Of a stretch of DNA of 35,912 nt, positions 6,230 to 14,619 are shown one piece after another; position 1 is the stretch's first letter, and each line of letters opens with the position of its first letter. This DNA comes from an uncultured Myxococcales bacterium (GTDB lineage: Bacteria > Myxococcota_A > Polyangia > Palsa-1104 > JAEUJZ01): the NCBI GenBank assembly GCA_937868485.1, contig CALMML010000284.1:1-35912 (forward strand), given 5' to 3'. The position numbers were made by a program, and so were the translations under genes. The notes below the pieces were generated by a model. That model did no database searches, had not been told where the DNA came from, and saw only the letters and a list, made by a program, of their open reading frames with translations.

Positions 6230-7240
6230 TTACTTGAGGGTTAAAGAGAAGGCTGCGACGGTCTTGCCGCAGGTCTTGCACTCGGGGAACTGGATCGACT
6301 GCATCTTGGCGAAGACGCAAGCAGCAACGGGCGAGCTGGTTGATCCGTTGACGCGCACCGACGAAACAGAGCCGGTGCCTTTGACGATGAACTCCAGATC
6401 GATCTTCTTGGTCGTCGGGCTGCGCGCTGCTTCTTCTCGAAGACAGCCCGACAGCACCGAAAACTTCGACATCATCGTCTTCTGAATGTCTTCCGCCGAC
6501 AGCGTGTCACCACCGTCGTTGAAGTCGACATTCTGCGAGTCATCAAATGCGCCGTTCTTCGGTCCCACCTTCTTCTTCTTCTTCGGCGGCGGCGGCGGCA
6601 TCGGCTGCATCGCGATCTGAAGGCCCTTCAGCGGATCGTCGGTAAACTGCGGACCCGCTTGCTTGACCACTTGCGGCTTCGGACGCGTGATCAGCCAGAT
6701 GCCGATGCCCGAGCCGACCACCACCACCGCTGCGAAGATGCCAGCCAGCATCTTGACGACGGCGCGGTTGTACTTGGCTCGCTCGGCTTCTTCTTTCATC
6801 TGCCGATCGAGTTCCATGTGCTTGGCGGTCCACTCTCGGGCCATTTGACCAAGCATTGGATGATCAGCGACGCGACGTTTGTCGTTCGTCTCTGTATCGG
6901 TGATCGTGTGCTCCGCCGAGATCGATCCGCGCTCGATCTGCGCTTTCACATCGCGCAGCGAAAATGGACCGTAGTCCATGCGGTCTTCTTTGGTGATGAG
7001 CCACCGCTCGTGTTCCTCGTCGATGGTTGCGCTGCGAGGAGGCGGTAAGCCGGGCAGTCCTCCTTGGCGCATCGCCGAGATCGATCCGCTCCCGTTGCCC
7101 TGCATGGGCGGGACCGCTCCAGCATCTGGGCCTCGTAAACCAGGGAGAGCGGGTCCACTTGCGGGCTGTGAGCCGCCGGCCTGTACGGGCGCGGCCCCGC
7201 CTTCCGATTCAGTCTGTTCCTTCGCCGAAGTGTCTGACAT
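6230..7240 (-). CDS. AgmX/PglI-type C-terminal domain protein with GYF-like domain
   Basis: A 336-aa one-TM protein. After a Gly/Pro/Ala-rich start, a GYF_2-like domain (WLITKEDRMDYGPFSLRDVK, then ISAEHTITD) lies at about residues 75-130. A membrane span at about 165-190 (MLAGIFAAVVVVGSGIGIWL) leads into a linker with PPPPPKKKKK. The C-terminal 90 residues match the AgmX/PglI TonB-like domain: a SVLSGCLREEA helix, DLEFIVKGTGSVSSVRV strands, a second Cys in AACVF, and FPECKTCGKTVAAFSL. Such proteins occur in myxobacterial gliding and envelope complexes. Here an extra CKTC motif sits near the C-terminus. Start chosen is ATG 7240 (MSDTSAKEQ); an in-frame upstream extension to 7303 is possible but has no ribosome site. 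Confidence 0.75.
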   Translation of the reverse strand: MSDTSAKEQTESEGGAAPVQAGGSQPASGPALPGLRGPDAGAVPPMQGNGSGSISAMRQGGLPGLPPPRSATIDEEHERWLITKEDRMDYGPFSLRDVKAQIERGSISAEHTITDTETNDKRRVADHPMLGQMAREWTAKHMELDRQMKEEAERAKYNRAVVKMLAGIFAAVVVVGSGIGIWLITRPKPQVVKQAGPQFTDDPLKGLQIAMQPMPPPPPKKKKKVGPKNGAFDDSQNVDFNDGGDTLSAEDIQKTMMSKFSVLSGCLREEAARSPTTKKIDLEFIVKGTGSVSSVRVNGSTSSPVAACVFAKMQSIQFPECKTCGKTVAAFSLTLK

Positions 7241-7556
7241 GTCTTTGGGGTAGCGATCACTGTGTTCCGTCGCCCGTTCGGTACAGAGTGAACCGCTCAT
7301 CAATGACGGTCTTTTGCATATCGCCCCAGGATCCAGTTAGACCCCGGACGAGGCTCTCGGGCGGAGCGCCCCGCGTCCATAGTACCGAGTCTTTCTGCCT
7401 CGGGTCAACGTCCGCACAGCGATCGCCTGAGCCCTGTCGTGCGCGGTAGGGATCACGGACCCGCTCAGCGGACCTGGACACACAAAAAACAGACCCAGCC
7501 TGGGCCGCTTCACACTCGAGCGCAGGAAATCTGCGTCCAGGTGCGATGATGAACGC
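7241..7556. other. Intergenic region, no convincing gene
   Basis: This stretch separates the minus-strand AgmX-like gene from the plus-strand tRNA promoter. It should hold the AgmX-like gene promoter, but I see no clear -35/-10 pair. A short CCCA/TGGG dyad near 7488-7500, with a T-run on the minus strand, is too weak to call a terminator. Confidence 0.5.
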
Positions 7557-7586
7557 TTGACACTCAGAATTCACAAATGGTATGAG
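7557..7586 (+). promoter_or_regulatory. Promoter of tRNA-Gln
   Basis: TTGACA at 7557-7562 is a perfect -35 box. After an 18-nt spacer comes TATGAG at 7581-7586, preceded by TGG, which makes an extended -10. Transcription would begin near 7593, just before the tRNA. Confidence 0.65.
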
Positions 7587-7599
7587 GCCGCTGCGCTTT

Positions 7600-7670
7600 T
7601 GGGGCGTCGACAAGCGGTAAGTCACGGGTCTTTGGAATCCGCATTCGTAGGTTCGAATCCTACCGCCCCA
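7600..7670 (+). tRNA. tRNA-Gln (anticodon TTG)
   Basis: The sequence folds as a full cloverleaf: acceptor TGGGGCG/CGCCCCA, D-stem GAC/GTC, anticodon stem CGGGT/ATCCG with loop CTTTGGA (anticodon TTG, reads CAA), and T-arm GTAGG-TTCGAAT-CCTAC. The U1-A72 pair is typical of glutamine tRNAs. The 3' CCA is not encoded (ACT follows). It lies just upstream of prs and may be on the same transcript. Confidence 0.95.
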
Positions 7671-7744
7671 ACTCTTTTCGCTTTTACTGCGGGCACTGCG
7701 GGCGTGGTGTAGGTGCGGATCGCTCGTGCCGGGAAATCCCTCTC

Positions 7745-8692
7745 ATGATCAAAGCCCTCAGCATCTTCTCTGGAAACGCGAATCGCGAGCTGTTCGAGTC
7801 GATCTGCAGCGTGATGGAGGTTTCCCCCGGCGCGTCGCTGGTGAGCAACTTCTCTGACGGAGAGTCTTTCGTAGAAATCCGTGAGAACGTCCGCAACGTC
7901 AACTGCTTCGTCGTTCAGCCAACCAGCTCTCCGGTGAACCAGAACCTGATGGAGCTGCTGATCATGATCGACGCGCTCAAGCGTGCGTCGGCTGGTTCCA
8001 TCGTCGCTGTGGTTCCGTATTACGGCTATGGTCGACAGGATCGCAAGGTCAAGCCACGGACGCCGATTTCGAGCAAGCTCGTCGCCGATCTCATCACCGC
8101 GGCTGGTGCAGATCGCTTGGTGTCGGTCGACCTCCACGCCGGACAGATTCAGGGCTTCTTCAACATTCCCGTCGACCACTTGTATGCAATGCCGGTCTTT
8201 ATCGACTACTTGCGTATGCGTGGTCTGGCTCGCGATGAAGTGGTGGTGATTTCGCCTGATGCGGGTGGTGTCGAGCGAGCGCGTGCCTTCGCCAAGCGGA
8301 TCGAGTCGACCATGGCGATCATCGACAAGCGTCGTCCGCAGCCCAACGTATCCGAGGTGATGAACATCATCGGCGACGTCAAAGGCAAACATGCGGTGAT
8401 CATCGACGACATGATCGATACCGCTGGAACTGTGACGCAGGCTGCCAAGGTTATCCTCGATCGCGGAGCCAAGAGCGTGATTGCCTGCGTGACGCACGGT
8501 GTTCTGTCGGGTCCGGCGATTCAGCGCATCAATGACTCGGTGCTGTCGGATGTGATCATCACCGATACGATTCCGCTGTCGGCAGCCGCGCGAGCCTGTT
8601 CGAAGATTCAGGTTCTGTCGGTGGCCAAGCTGCTGGCGGAGTCGATCAAGCGGATTCACCACGGTGACTCGATCTCCAGCCTGTTTGTGTAG
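7745..8692 (+). CDS. prs: Ribose-phosphate pyrophosphokinase (PRPP synthetase)
   Basis: Makes PRPP from ribose 5-phosphate and ATP, feeding purine, pyrimidine, His, Trp and NAD synthesis in the cytosol. At 315 aa it has the standard bacterial length. Visible motifs are SDGES in the N-terminal domain, the flexible loop PYYGYGRQDRKVKPRTPI, the metal and ribose-5-phosphate region DLHAGQIQGFF, ISPDAGGVERAR, and the PRPP-binding loop IIDDMIDTAGT near residues 220-231. Start is the first ATG of the conserved N-terminus (MIKALSIFSGNAN); the ribosome site is weak. It lies 74 nt after tRNA-Gln and converges on the vWA gene. No terminator is seen after it. Confidence 0.97.
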   Translation: MIKALSIFSGNANRELFESICSVMEVSPGASLVSNFSDGESFVEIRENVRNVNCFVVQPTSSPVNQNLMELLIMIDALKRASAGSIVAVVPYYGYGRQDRKVKPRTPISSKLVADLITAAGADRLVSVDLHAGQIQGFFNIPVDHLYAMPVFIDYLRMRGLARDEVVVISPDAGGVERARAFAKRIESTMAIIDKRRPQPNVSEVMNIIGDVKGKHAVIIDDMIDTAGTVTQAAKVILDRGAKSVIACVTHGVLSGPAIQRINDSVLSDVIITDTIPLSAAARACSKIQVLSVAKLLAESIKRIHHGDSISSLFV

Positions 8693-8710
8693 CGCGTCGC
8701 TCCGGTCGAA

Positions 8711-9922
8711 CTAGAAGTAGTCCAGCCCGATGTCTGCGGCTTGCTTTTTGACCGTTTCGCGGACTCTCCCGTCGAAGCCGCTCGTGCTGGGCGCGTGGTT
8801 TTTGTGGATGTAGTCGTCGCGCTTGGCGGACAGTCTGTTGATTTGGCGCAACACCTCGTCGCGGGCTTTGCGCTTGGCTTCGATGAAGCGGCCTCGTTCT
8901 TCCGCGCTCATTCCTTGCATGGCCTCGGGCAGCGCGCTTGGGGCAACGGCTTCGAGTCGCACTTTGTTGTTTGCGACATCATCAAGCAGATCTCCATCGC
9001 TGAGTGCTGCGGCGCGACCGCGAGTCTTCGCGAGTCCAAACCAGCCTGCGCGTGCGGCCTGCGCTTCAACGGGGGCTTCGAGATTGTTCTCTGCTTTCCG
9101 ACGAATCGATGCGCGACGTTCGGCGTCTCCGTACGGAATCGCTGTCTCGGTCAACGCTCGGTTCAGACCTGCCAGGTCTTCATCGAACGGCGTCCTTATG
9201 TCTTGCATCCCGCCCGACTGCTCGATGGATGAAGAGTCGCCACCGGTGATGCTCGCGATTTCAGTAAACGAGACGCGCGTGTCTTCATCGTGACCGCAGC
9301 GAACGGTGTTGATGCGAATTCCTTGGCTGCTGGCTTCTCGGGCGATGACGCGATGATTGAAGCCATCTTGGTAGTCGCTGTGTGGCGGTGCGTCTCCGAC
9401 GAGATAGACCATCTTGAGCGTGTTCTTTCCAGGCGACCAGCTGCTGCGATAGACCGCATCGTGGAGCGCTTTGGCGACGTGCTCAGGTGTGTCCCCGCCG
9501 CCGGCAGCCGAAAAGGACGCCAGGTTTTGATATACGCCATCCATGTCATCGGTGAGATCGAAGAACTTGGTAACGTACTCATCGCCGACATCACGGTAGG
9601 CCACAAGACCGATGCGCACCGCTGGGGCGGGCTGACCTTGGGCGATGAAGCGCGCCAGCTCCCAGATCTTCTTTTTCGCGCCACTGATGAGTAAGCCCAT
9701 CGATCCGGTGGTATCGAGCACGAACACGACATCGACCTGCGGACGCTGTACGGTCTTGGGCACTTGAACAGGCACAGGCTGCGGCTTTTCAGCGACCGGC
9801 TGCGGCTTTTCAGTGATCGGCGGCGTGGGACGATGCCGAGGCAGCGACAGTGCGGCCCACAGGCCGAGTGCGGATGCGCTGGCAACAACGAGATAGGTCA
9901 GGGTAGGGCGGATGCGCTCCAT
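8711..9922 (-). CDS. von Willebrand factor A (VWA) domain protein, membrane-anchored
   Basis: A 403-aa protein with an N-terminal membrane anchor (about residues 8-26, LTYLVVASASALGLWAALSL) and a Pro-rich linker containing a repeated EKPQPV unit. The VWA domain (about 63-260) has the metal-binding MIDAS residues DTTGSM at 70-75, a conserved Thr in GGGDTPE, and the VGDAPPH strand-turn. The last 130 residues are charged and helical. It probably acts in the periplasm or at the inner membrane face as a metal-dependent protein-binding module; the partner is unknown. Start is ATG 9922 with AGGAG 10 nt upstream. It follows tatT, dctP and a small membrane protein on the same strand, with a 142-nt gap, so it may be a late gene of that unit or separate. 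Confidence 0.8.
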   Translation of the reverse strand: MERIRPTLTYLVVASASALGLWAALSLPRHRPTPPITEKPQPVAEKPQPVPVQVPKTVQRPQVDVVFVLDTTGSMGLLISGAKKKIWELARFIAQGQPAPAVRIGLVAYRDVGDEYVTKFFDLTDDMDGVYQNLASFSAAGGGDTPEHVAKALHDAVYRSSWSPGKNTLKMVYLVGDAPPHSDYQDGFNHRVIAREASSQGIRINTVRCGHDEDTRVSFTEIASITGGDSSSIEQSGGMQDIRTPFDEDLAGLNRALTETAIPYGDAERRASIRRKAENNLEAPVEAQAARAGWFGLAKTRGRAAALSDGDLLDDVANNKVRLEAVAPSALPEAMQGMSAEERGRFIEAKRKARDEVLRQINRLSAKRDDYIHKNHAPSTSGFDGRVRETVKKQAADIGLDYF

Positions 9923-10064
9923 CGACGGTTGCTCCTAATGGCTGGCGATATGCGCATAGAACGCGGCAGAGCACGGACGGATCTAGCTTTCCATGGCGCT
10001 GGTGTTGGCACCACGCTGTCCGTCGCTGTGTAAGGAGCTGGAGCCTGTGTGGGAGCGTGCTCGG

Positions 10065-10277
10065 TTAGGAGCGCTGGCGATAGAAGCGAAGAAAGAAGCC
10101 GAGAACCGGCGTAAGCAGCGTGATGATCGACAGACCGAAGAGCAGGAACGTGATGTCAACGCCGAGAGAGCTGGAGTTTGGATTGAGTCCCCAGCGCACG
10201 GCCAAGATCTTGCCGCGAGAGCGTCGCTGGCTTGGCCGCGCTGGCGTCGGAGCGTCGATCACTTGCCCTGGGCGCAC
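10065..10277 (-). CDS. Small single-TM membrane protein downstream of dctP
   Basis: A 70-aa basic protein. The first 30 residues are hydrophilic (PTPARPSQRRSRGK); one membrane span at about residues 42-63 (ITFLLFGLSIITLLTPVLGF) is followed by a basic end, FLRFYRQRS. The NPNSSSLGVD turn just before the span looks like a conserved loop. The ATG at 10277 lies inside the last codons of dctP (19-nt overlap), which suggests coupled translation and supports a real gene despite its size. It is not a DctQ, which has four spans. A role with the TRAP transporter is inferred only from position. Confidence 0.6.
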   Translation of the reverse strand: MRPGQVIDAPTPARPSQRRSRGKILAVRWGLNPNSSSLGVDITFLLFGLSIITLLTPVLGFFLRFYRQRS

Positions 10278-11293
10278 TCATTGAGCGCTTTGCGGACGTC
10301 GTCGAAGGCTTGCGCGGGAACCACGGTGCCACGCACGGTCTTGTAGACCTCTTCCATCGTCTTTTGCCACTCGGCCTGATCCTTGACCGGCACGAGCGTG
10401 ACGCCTTGCTTCTGTAGCTTCGCGATCGAGTCGTCTTCCATCTTGCGGACTTCTTGATCGATCTTGGCGCTCGCCGACCGGAAGACCTCGATCAGCTTCG
10501 GACGCAGATCCGCCGGAATCTTGTCCCAGACTTCCTTTTTGGCCACCGTCACACCCGTCAGCGGCGAATACGGCATATCGAGCATGTACTTGGCCTTGCT
10601 GTGCATGTTTCCCGCGAGCACCAGCACGGGCGGATAACACAGCGCGTCGATCTTTCCAGTCTGGAGCGACGGAACCAGATCCGCACTGCTCAGCACCACC
10701 GGCTTAAAGCCAGCCGTCTGCCATGCTTTGGTGCTGTCTGGATCGCCTTCCCACGAAAACATCTTCGAGGTCCGCATCTCCGCCAGCGTTGGTCGCGGCG
10801 TCGTCGAAAAGAAACGCGTAAAGCCGATTTCGCCCCACGCCAGCACCACCACCGCAGGCTTTTTCTTCGTCTTGTCTGGCTCGCGATACGGATCGGCCAG
10901 CAGCGCTTCCAGCTTCGGCGTCATCTTGCTGAGCAGACAGCGATACTGCTCACGGTTCTTCGCCAGCATCGGCAGATCGATCGCCTGCGGATCGGGCGCA
11001 ATGACGTGCAGACCGACCGTGCTCACCGCAACCGCTTGCAGCGTGTTGTTGTTCATCTTGGTGAGCATCTCGCCTTCGTCGCCCATCGTGCCGCCAGCGA
11101 AGATCTTCAGCTCAACCTTGCCACCGCTCAGCTCGGCCCACTTCTGCGCGGCCTCTTGTAGGTGCGTGTGCCACGTCGAGCCAACCGGCGCGCGGGTTCC
11201 GAGCTTGATGGTCACTTTGTCTTGTGCGCTCGCGGGCGAAGCTGCGGCGAGGCACAGAACGGAAACGAGCGAGAGCAGGCCTTGTTTCTTCAT
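10259..11293 (-). CDS. dctP: TRAP transporter substrate-binding protein (DctP family)
   Basis: A 344-aa periplasmic binding protein for a TRAP (tripartite ATP-independent) transporter, which uses ion gradients to import organic acids or other solutes. The signal peptide (MKKQGLLSLVSVLCLAAASPASA) is followed by family motifs: IKLGTRAPVGSTWH, a WAELSGGKVELKIFAGGTMG strand-helix and a DALCYPPVLVLAG segment. The ligand cannot be predicted; DctP proteins normally bind carboxylates through an Arg in the cleft. Start is ATG 11293, which begins the signal peptide; a longer frame to 11335 lacks one. It lies after tatT on the same strand with a 126-nt gap, and the fused permease is encoded divergently. 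Confidence 0.88.
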   Translation of the reverse strand: MKKQGLLSLVSVLCLAAASPASAQDKVTIKLGTRAPVGSTWHTHLQEAAQKWAELSGGKVELKIFAGGTMGDEGEMLTKMNNNTLQAVAVSTVGLHVIAPDPQAIDLPMLAKNREQYRCLLSKMTPKLEALLADPYREPDKTKKKPAVVVLAWGEIGFTRFFSTTPRPTLAEMRTSKMFSWEGDPDSTKAWQTAGFKPVVLSSADLVPSLQTGKIDALCYPPVLVLAGNMHSKAKYMLDMPYSPLTGVTVAKKEVWDKIPADLRPKLIEVFRSASAKIDQEVRKMEDDSIAKLQKQGVTLVPVKDQAEWQKTMEEVYKTVRGTVVPAQAFDDVRKALNECAQGK

Positions 11294-11419
11294 GGGTATT
11301 CCTTGCGGGCGTGGGCTCCAGCCAATCGAAGCCACTATGCCATTACATCAGATGTTTTGCGCGTAACGGATAGGACGAAGAACGCCGAGAAACATTTTGA
11401 TCGCGATCGATCGCTCGGG

Positions 11420-12397
11420 TTATTCGGCAAACAGGTCGGACAGCTTGGTCAGCAGCCAGCGGGCGCGCTCTTGGGCGATGATGTTGCTGAGTCGCTGCTT
11501 CTTCCAGGTGGGATCTTCGGAATACACGTCGGTCGCGACGACCTGCTCGAGCATCTTCACAAACTCAGCCTTCTTTTGCTGCGCTTGCAGGACGCCTTCC
11601 GCGTACGACACCACGACGCCAAATCGGCGACCTTGGTTCTGCTTCATCGCGATATCGAGGTGCTTTTTCGACGCCGCCGGTCCGCCGCCCTGATCTTCGG
11701 ATCGCGCCGCGTCATACGACACGTAAAACTCGTGGATCGAGCCTTCGTCGAAGCTTTCGTCTAGCTCCAGCGCGCGATCCATCAGCACGCCAACCATCGG
11801 AAAGTCGCCAAACAGGTTCGGATCGTCTTTGGCAATGCTGATGGCCAGTGCCCAGCCCGCGCCCGCCCAGTACAGCAGTGGAACGTCGTCTTTGGTCAGC
11901 TTCGCGAGCGCCGCTTGCGCCTGGGCTTTGTCTCCCGACAGAACCGCTTTGCGGAATCCTGGATACGTAATATCCAGTCCATCGAGTGCATAGTTTCGAC
12001 CACGCAGATAGAGCCGTCTGGCACGCAGCCACTCTCGCTTGGCTTGGGGAATGCTCTTGTCGGCCAGTCGATCGGCGTCTTGGTTGACGTAGGCGTAGGC
12101 GTACTGAATGAAGCCGCTTGCCAGCGACAGTCGCAGCGGTCGATGCGTCGGCAGACCGTCCGCGAGCGATTCCATCGTCTTCAAACCGAACGGAACCGCT
12201 TGCCGAACCAGCTCGGGATCGTCGTCTGTACCGAAGCCGCCGCCTGTTCCCGAGAGCGCATCTGCCGTCGCTTTCAGCGCATAACCACGAATCGAGCAGC
12301 CGCTCATCGACGAAAGAAACAGACCCGGAATCACCACCGCACAGAGCCAGCGCGAAGACTTCTTCCACAGCCGACTACCGAGAGTCAGAACATGCAT
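11420..12397 (-). CDS. tatT: TRAP transporter T-component lipoprotein (TatT family)
   Basis: A 325-aa lipoprotein resembling the TRAP-associated TatT proteins first characterised in Treponema pallidum, which form helical-repeat trimers with a pore that docks the DctP-like protein. The signal segment SRWLCAVVIPGLFLSSMSGC ends with the lipobox Cys. The body has typical elements: DDDPELVRQAVPFGLKTMES, LASGFIQYAYAYVNQDAD, a YLRGRNYALDGL block, and PLLYWAGAGWALAISI, then LELDESFDEGSIHEF. Start is ATG 12397 (MHVLTLGSRLWKK); an ATG at 12433 would run into the divergent promoter. The neighbouring dctP and divergent dctQM make a complete TPR-associated TRAP system. Confidence 0.85.
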   Translation of the reverse strand: MHVLTLGSRLWKKSSRWLCAVVIPGLFLSSMSGCSIRGYALKATADALSGTGGGFGTDDDPELVRQAVPFGLKTMESLADGLPTHRPLRLSLASGFIQYAYAYVNQDADRLADKSIPQAKREWLRARRLYLRGRNYALDGLDITYPGFRKAVLSGDKAQAQAALAKLTKDDVPLLYWAGAGWALAISIAKDDPNLFGDFPMVGVLMDRALELDESFDEGSIHEFYVSYDAARSEDQGGGPAASKKHLDIAMKQNQGRRFGVVVSYAEGVLQAQQKKAEFVKMLEQVVATDVYSEDPTWKKQRLSNIIAQERARWLLTKLSDLFAE

Positions 12398-12455
12398 CAA
12401 TCGTTGCCTTTGCTTCTCAAAACGTGACGGCACTGTACCATAGGTCCTCTATTGG

Positions 12456-12461
12456 TATACT
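12456..12461 (+). promoter_or_regulatory. -10 box of dctQM in the divergent tatT/dctQM region
   Basis: TATACT lies 13 nt before the ATG at 12475. The region holds an imperfect dyad, CCATAG (12438-12443) against CTATTGG (12449-12455), that overlaps the promoter and could be an operator for the divergent genes. No good -35 box is seen. Confidence 0.4.
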
Positions 12462-12474
12462 GCTTTCACTTCCT

Positions 12475-14613
12475 ATGGTCGATCCCTCGCCTGAAAGCCC
12501 AGCAGCCTCGCCATCTTCAACCCCTTCCAGCGGGCCAAGCGGGCCAAGCGAGACGGGATCTCCCGACGACAACGTCCAGCAAGTAGAAGGAACCGGAGAA
12601 GCGCCACCACCGGCCAGCCGCATCGAGACAGCGGTCATTTGTCTGTTGTCGCTGGCGATCGTGTTTCTGCCGGTTCTGTCGAGTCTCCGCAGCTTGGCCG
12701 ACATGCTGCGCGAGTCCACGAAGCTGCCATGGCTGACGCATTCCTTCGGGTTTGTGCTGCACAAGCTGGTGCCGACGGATCTCGCGTGGGCGTCGGTGTA
12801 TGTGCAGAACATCACGGTGTGGGTCGGGTTTTTGGGCGCGCTGTTGGCCGTCGCGGGCGGCAAGCACCTGGGACTGTCGACGACAGCGTTTATGCGTCGC
12901 GGGCCGCTGCGGAGCGTGCTCGAAGGATTCTGCTCGGTGGTCTTTGTGCTGGTGACGCTGGTGCTGACTTATGCAGCGGCGCGAATGGTGGCGGTCGCTC
13001 GCGCCAACGGAGACAACGATCTGCTTCCCGGCGGCGTTCACAAGTGGCTCGTGCAGCTCGTCATCCCGGTGGTGTTTGGACTGATGGCGCCGCGAGCGGC
13101 CTGGCGAGCGCTCGATCCCAACGCAGCGGGTGGGCACGGTCCAGCCGATGGCGCTCCGCACGTTTCGATGAGCCCGCGACGGAAGCTGATTCGCTGGGTG
13201 ATCTGCGGTGTGATCTTTGCGCTGGCGGTCGCGATGTTTTCGATTGGCTTTGCGCACGATGGCTCGCAGCGGCTGCAAGACTGGGTCAGTCGCGTCGACA
13301 AGCTCGTCGGGGTCGTCAAGTGGCTGGGTCTGCTATCGACGGGCGTTGGCTTCTTCCTGGGTCTGCCGGTATTTGTCGTGATGGCGGGCTTGGCGATGAC
13401 GATGTTCTTTTCGTCGGGAACGCCGATTGCTGCGCTGCCGCTTGAGACGCTGCGCCTGGTTGCCAATCCGTCGCTGCCTGCGATTCCGCTTTTGACGATT
13501 GCTGGCTACATCTTGGCGTCGGGACGATCGTCGCATCGCTTGGTTCGTGCGTACAAGAGCGTGCTCGGCTGGATTCCCGGCGGCATGGCGGTGATGGTTG
13601 TCATCGTCTGTGCGGTCTTTACGACGTTTACCGGAGCCTCGGGCGTGACGATTCTGGCGCTCGGTGGCTTGGTCTATCCGATGCTGGTTCGAGACGGCTA
13701 TCCCAAGGGATTTTCGCTCGGAATGGTGACGGCAGCGGGCAGCTTGGGTCTGCTCTTTCCGCCGAGCCTGCCGGTGATTCTGTACTCGGTGGCAGCCAGC
13801 TCGCCGGGTTCGGTTGCGCCAGTTGCCGTCGACCAGCTGTTCATCGGTGGCTTCTTGCCCGGACTCAGCCTGGTGCTGCTCGTGTCGCTGTACGGCATGT
13901 ATCAAGGTCACAAAGCGGGCGCGCCGCGTCAGAAGCTCGAGTGGAACGAAGCCCGCGCGGCGATGTGGGAAGCCAAGTGGGACATCGTGGTTCCAGTCGT
14001 GGTGATGGGCTCATTTCTGTCGGGCATTGCGACGATCGTGGAGTCAGCGGCCATCGGTGCGGCGTACGCGCTGGTCATCGAGCTGACGGTGTTTCGCAAC
14101 ATGAAGCCGACCAAGGATCTGCCTGCTGCGCTGCTCAATGCCGCGTCGCTGGTGGGCGCCGTGGTGGTGCTGCTCGGGGTGGCGCTGGGACTGACGAACT
14201 ACCTGGTTGAAGCCGAGGTGCCGACCAAGCTCGTCGAGTGGGTTCAGGCGCACATTCACTCGCGCTGGGTGTTCTTGCTGGTGCTCAACATCGGGCTGCT
14301 CATCCTCGGGAGCGTGCTGGAGATTTATTCGGCGATTGTGGTGCTGGTGCCGCTCGTTGCGCCGCTCGGTGTGGCGTTCGAGGTCAACCCAGTTCACCTC
14401 GGTGTCATCTTCTTGGCGAACCTGGAGCTGGGCTTTTTGTGTCCACCGATGGGCCTAAACCTGTTTCTGTCCGCGACGAGATTCCAGAAGCCGCTGCCGT
14501 ATCTGTATCGGGAAGCGCTGCCGTTTTTGGCGATCATGACCGTCGGTGTGTTGTTTATCACCTACGTTCCCGGCGTGACGCTGTGGCTGCTGCATGCGCT
14601 CGGAAAAGGCTAG
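12475..14613 (+). CDS. dctQM: TRAP transporter fused permease (DctQ-DctM)
   Basis: A 712-aa inner-membrane protein. The first 50 residues are a Ser/Pro/Gly-rich disordered cytosolic tail. The DctQ-like small-subunit part (about 50-280) has four predicted spans, starting ETAVICLLSLAIVFLPVLSS. The DctM-like large part (about 285-712) has around twelve spans and family motifs: FFLGLPVFVVMAGLAM, FTTFTGASGVTILALGGLVY, SLGLLFPPSLPVILY, and near the end ELGFLCPPMGLNLFL. DctM is the ion-coupled carrier and uses an elevator mechanism. Start is ATG 12475, behind the -10 box; a frame reaching back to 12118 lies inside tatT. The glycosyltransferase gene starts 6 nt downstream. Confidence 0.9.
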   Translation: MVDPSPESPAASPSSTPSSGPSGPSETGSPDDNVQQVEGTGEAPPPASRIETAVICLLSLAIVFLPVLSSLRSLADMLRESTKLPWLTHSFGFVLHKLVPTDLAWASVYVQNITVWVGFLGALLAVAGGKHLGLSTTAFMRRGPLRSVLEGFCSVVFVLVTLVLTYAAARMVAVARANGDNDLLPGGVHKWLVQLVIPVVFGLMAPRAAWRALDPNAAGGHGPADGAPHVSMSPRRKLIRWVICGVIFALAVAMFSIGFAHDGSQRLQDWVSRVDKLVGVVKWLGLLSTGVGFFLGLPVFVVMAGLAMTMFFSSGTPIAALPLETLRLVANPSLPAIPLLTIAGYILASGRSSHRLVRAYKSVLGWIPGGMAVMVVIVCAVFTTFTGASGVTILALGGLVYPMLVRDGYPKGFSLGMVTAAGSLGLLFPPSLPVILYSVAASSPGSVAPVAVDQLFIGGFLPGLSLVLLVSLYGMYQGHKAGAPRQKLEWNEARAAMWEAKWDIVVPVVVMGSFLSGIATIVESAAIGAAYALVIELTVFRNMKPTKDLPAALLNAASLVGAVVVLLGVALGLTNYLVEAEVPTKLVEWVQAHIHSRWVFLLVLNIGLLILGSVLEIYSAIVVLVPLVAPLGVAFEVNPVHLGVIFLANLELGFLCPPMGLNLFLSATRFQKPLPYLYREALPFLAIMTVGVLFITYVPGVTLWLLHALGKG

Positions 14614-14619
14614 CGACGC

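Noticed and set aside
7480-7505. Possible minus-strand terminator (CCCA/TGGG dyad and T-run)
   Set aside because: The stem is only 4-5 bp with a 3-nt loop, and no gene on that strand ends just before it.
7257-7625. Open frame of 122 codons on the minus strand between the AgmX-like gene and the tRNA
   Set aside because: It runs through the antisense of the tRNA-Gln gene and its promoter, and has no recognisable domain or ribosome site.
7622-8662. Open frame of 346 codons on the minus strand opposite prs
   Set aside because: It mirrors the conserved prs gene, and its composition is typical of antisense translation.
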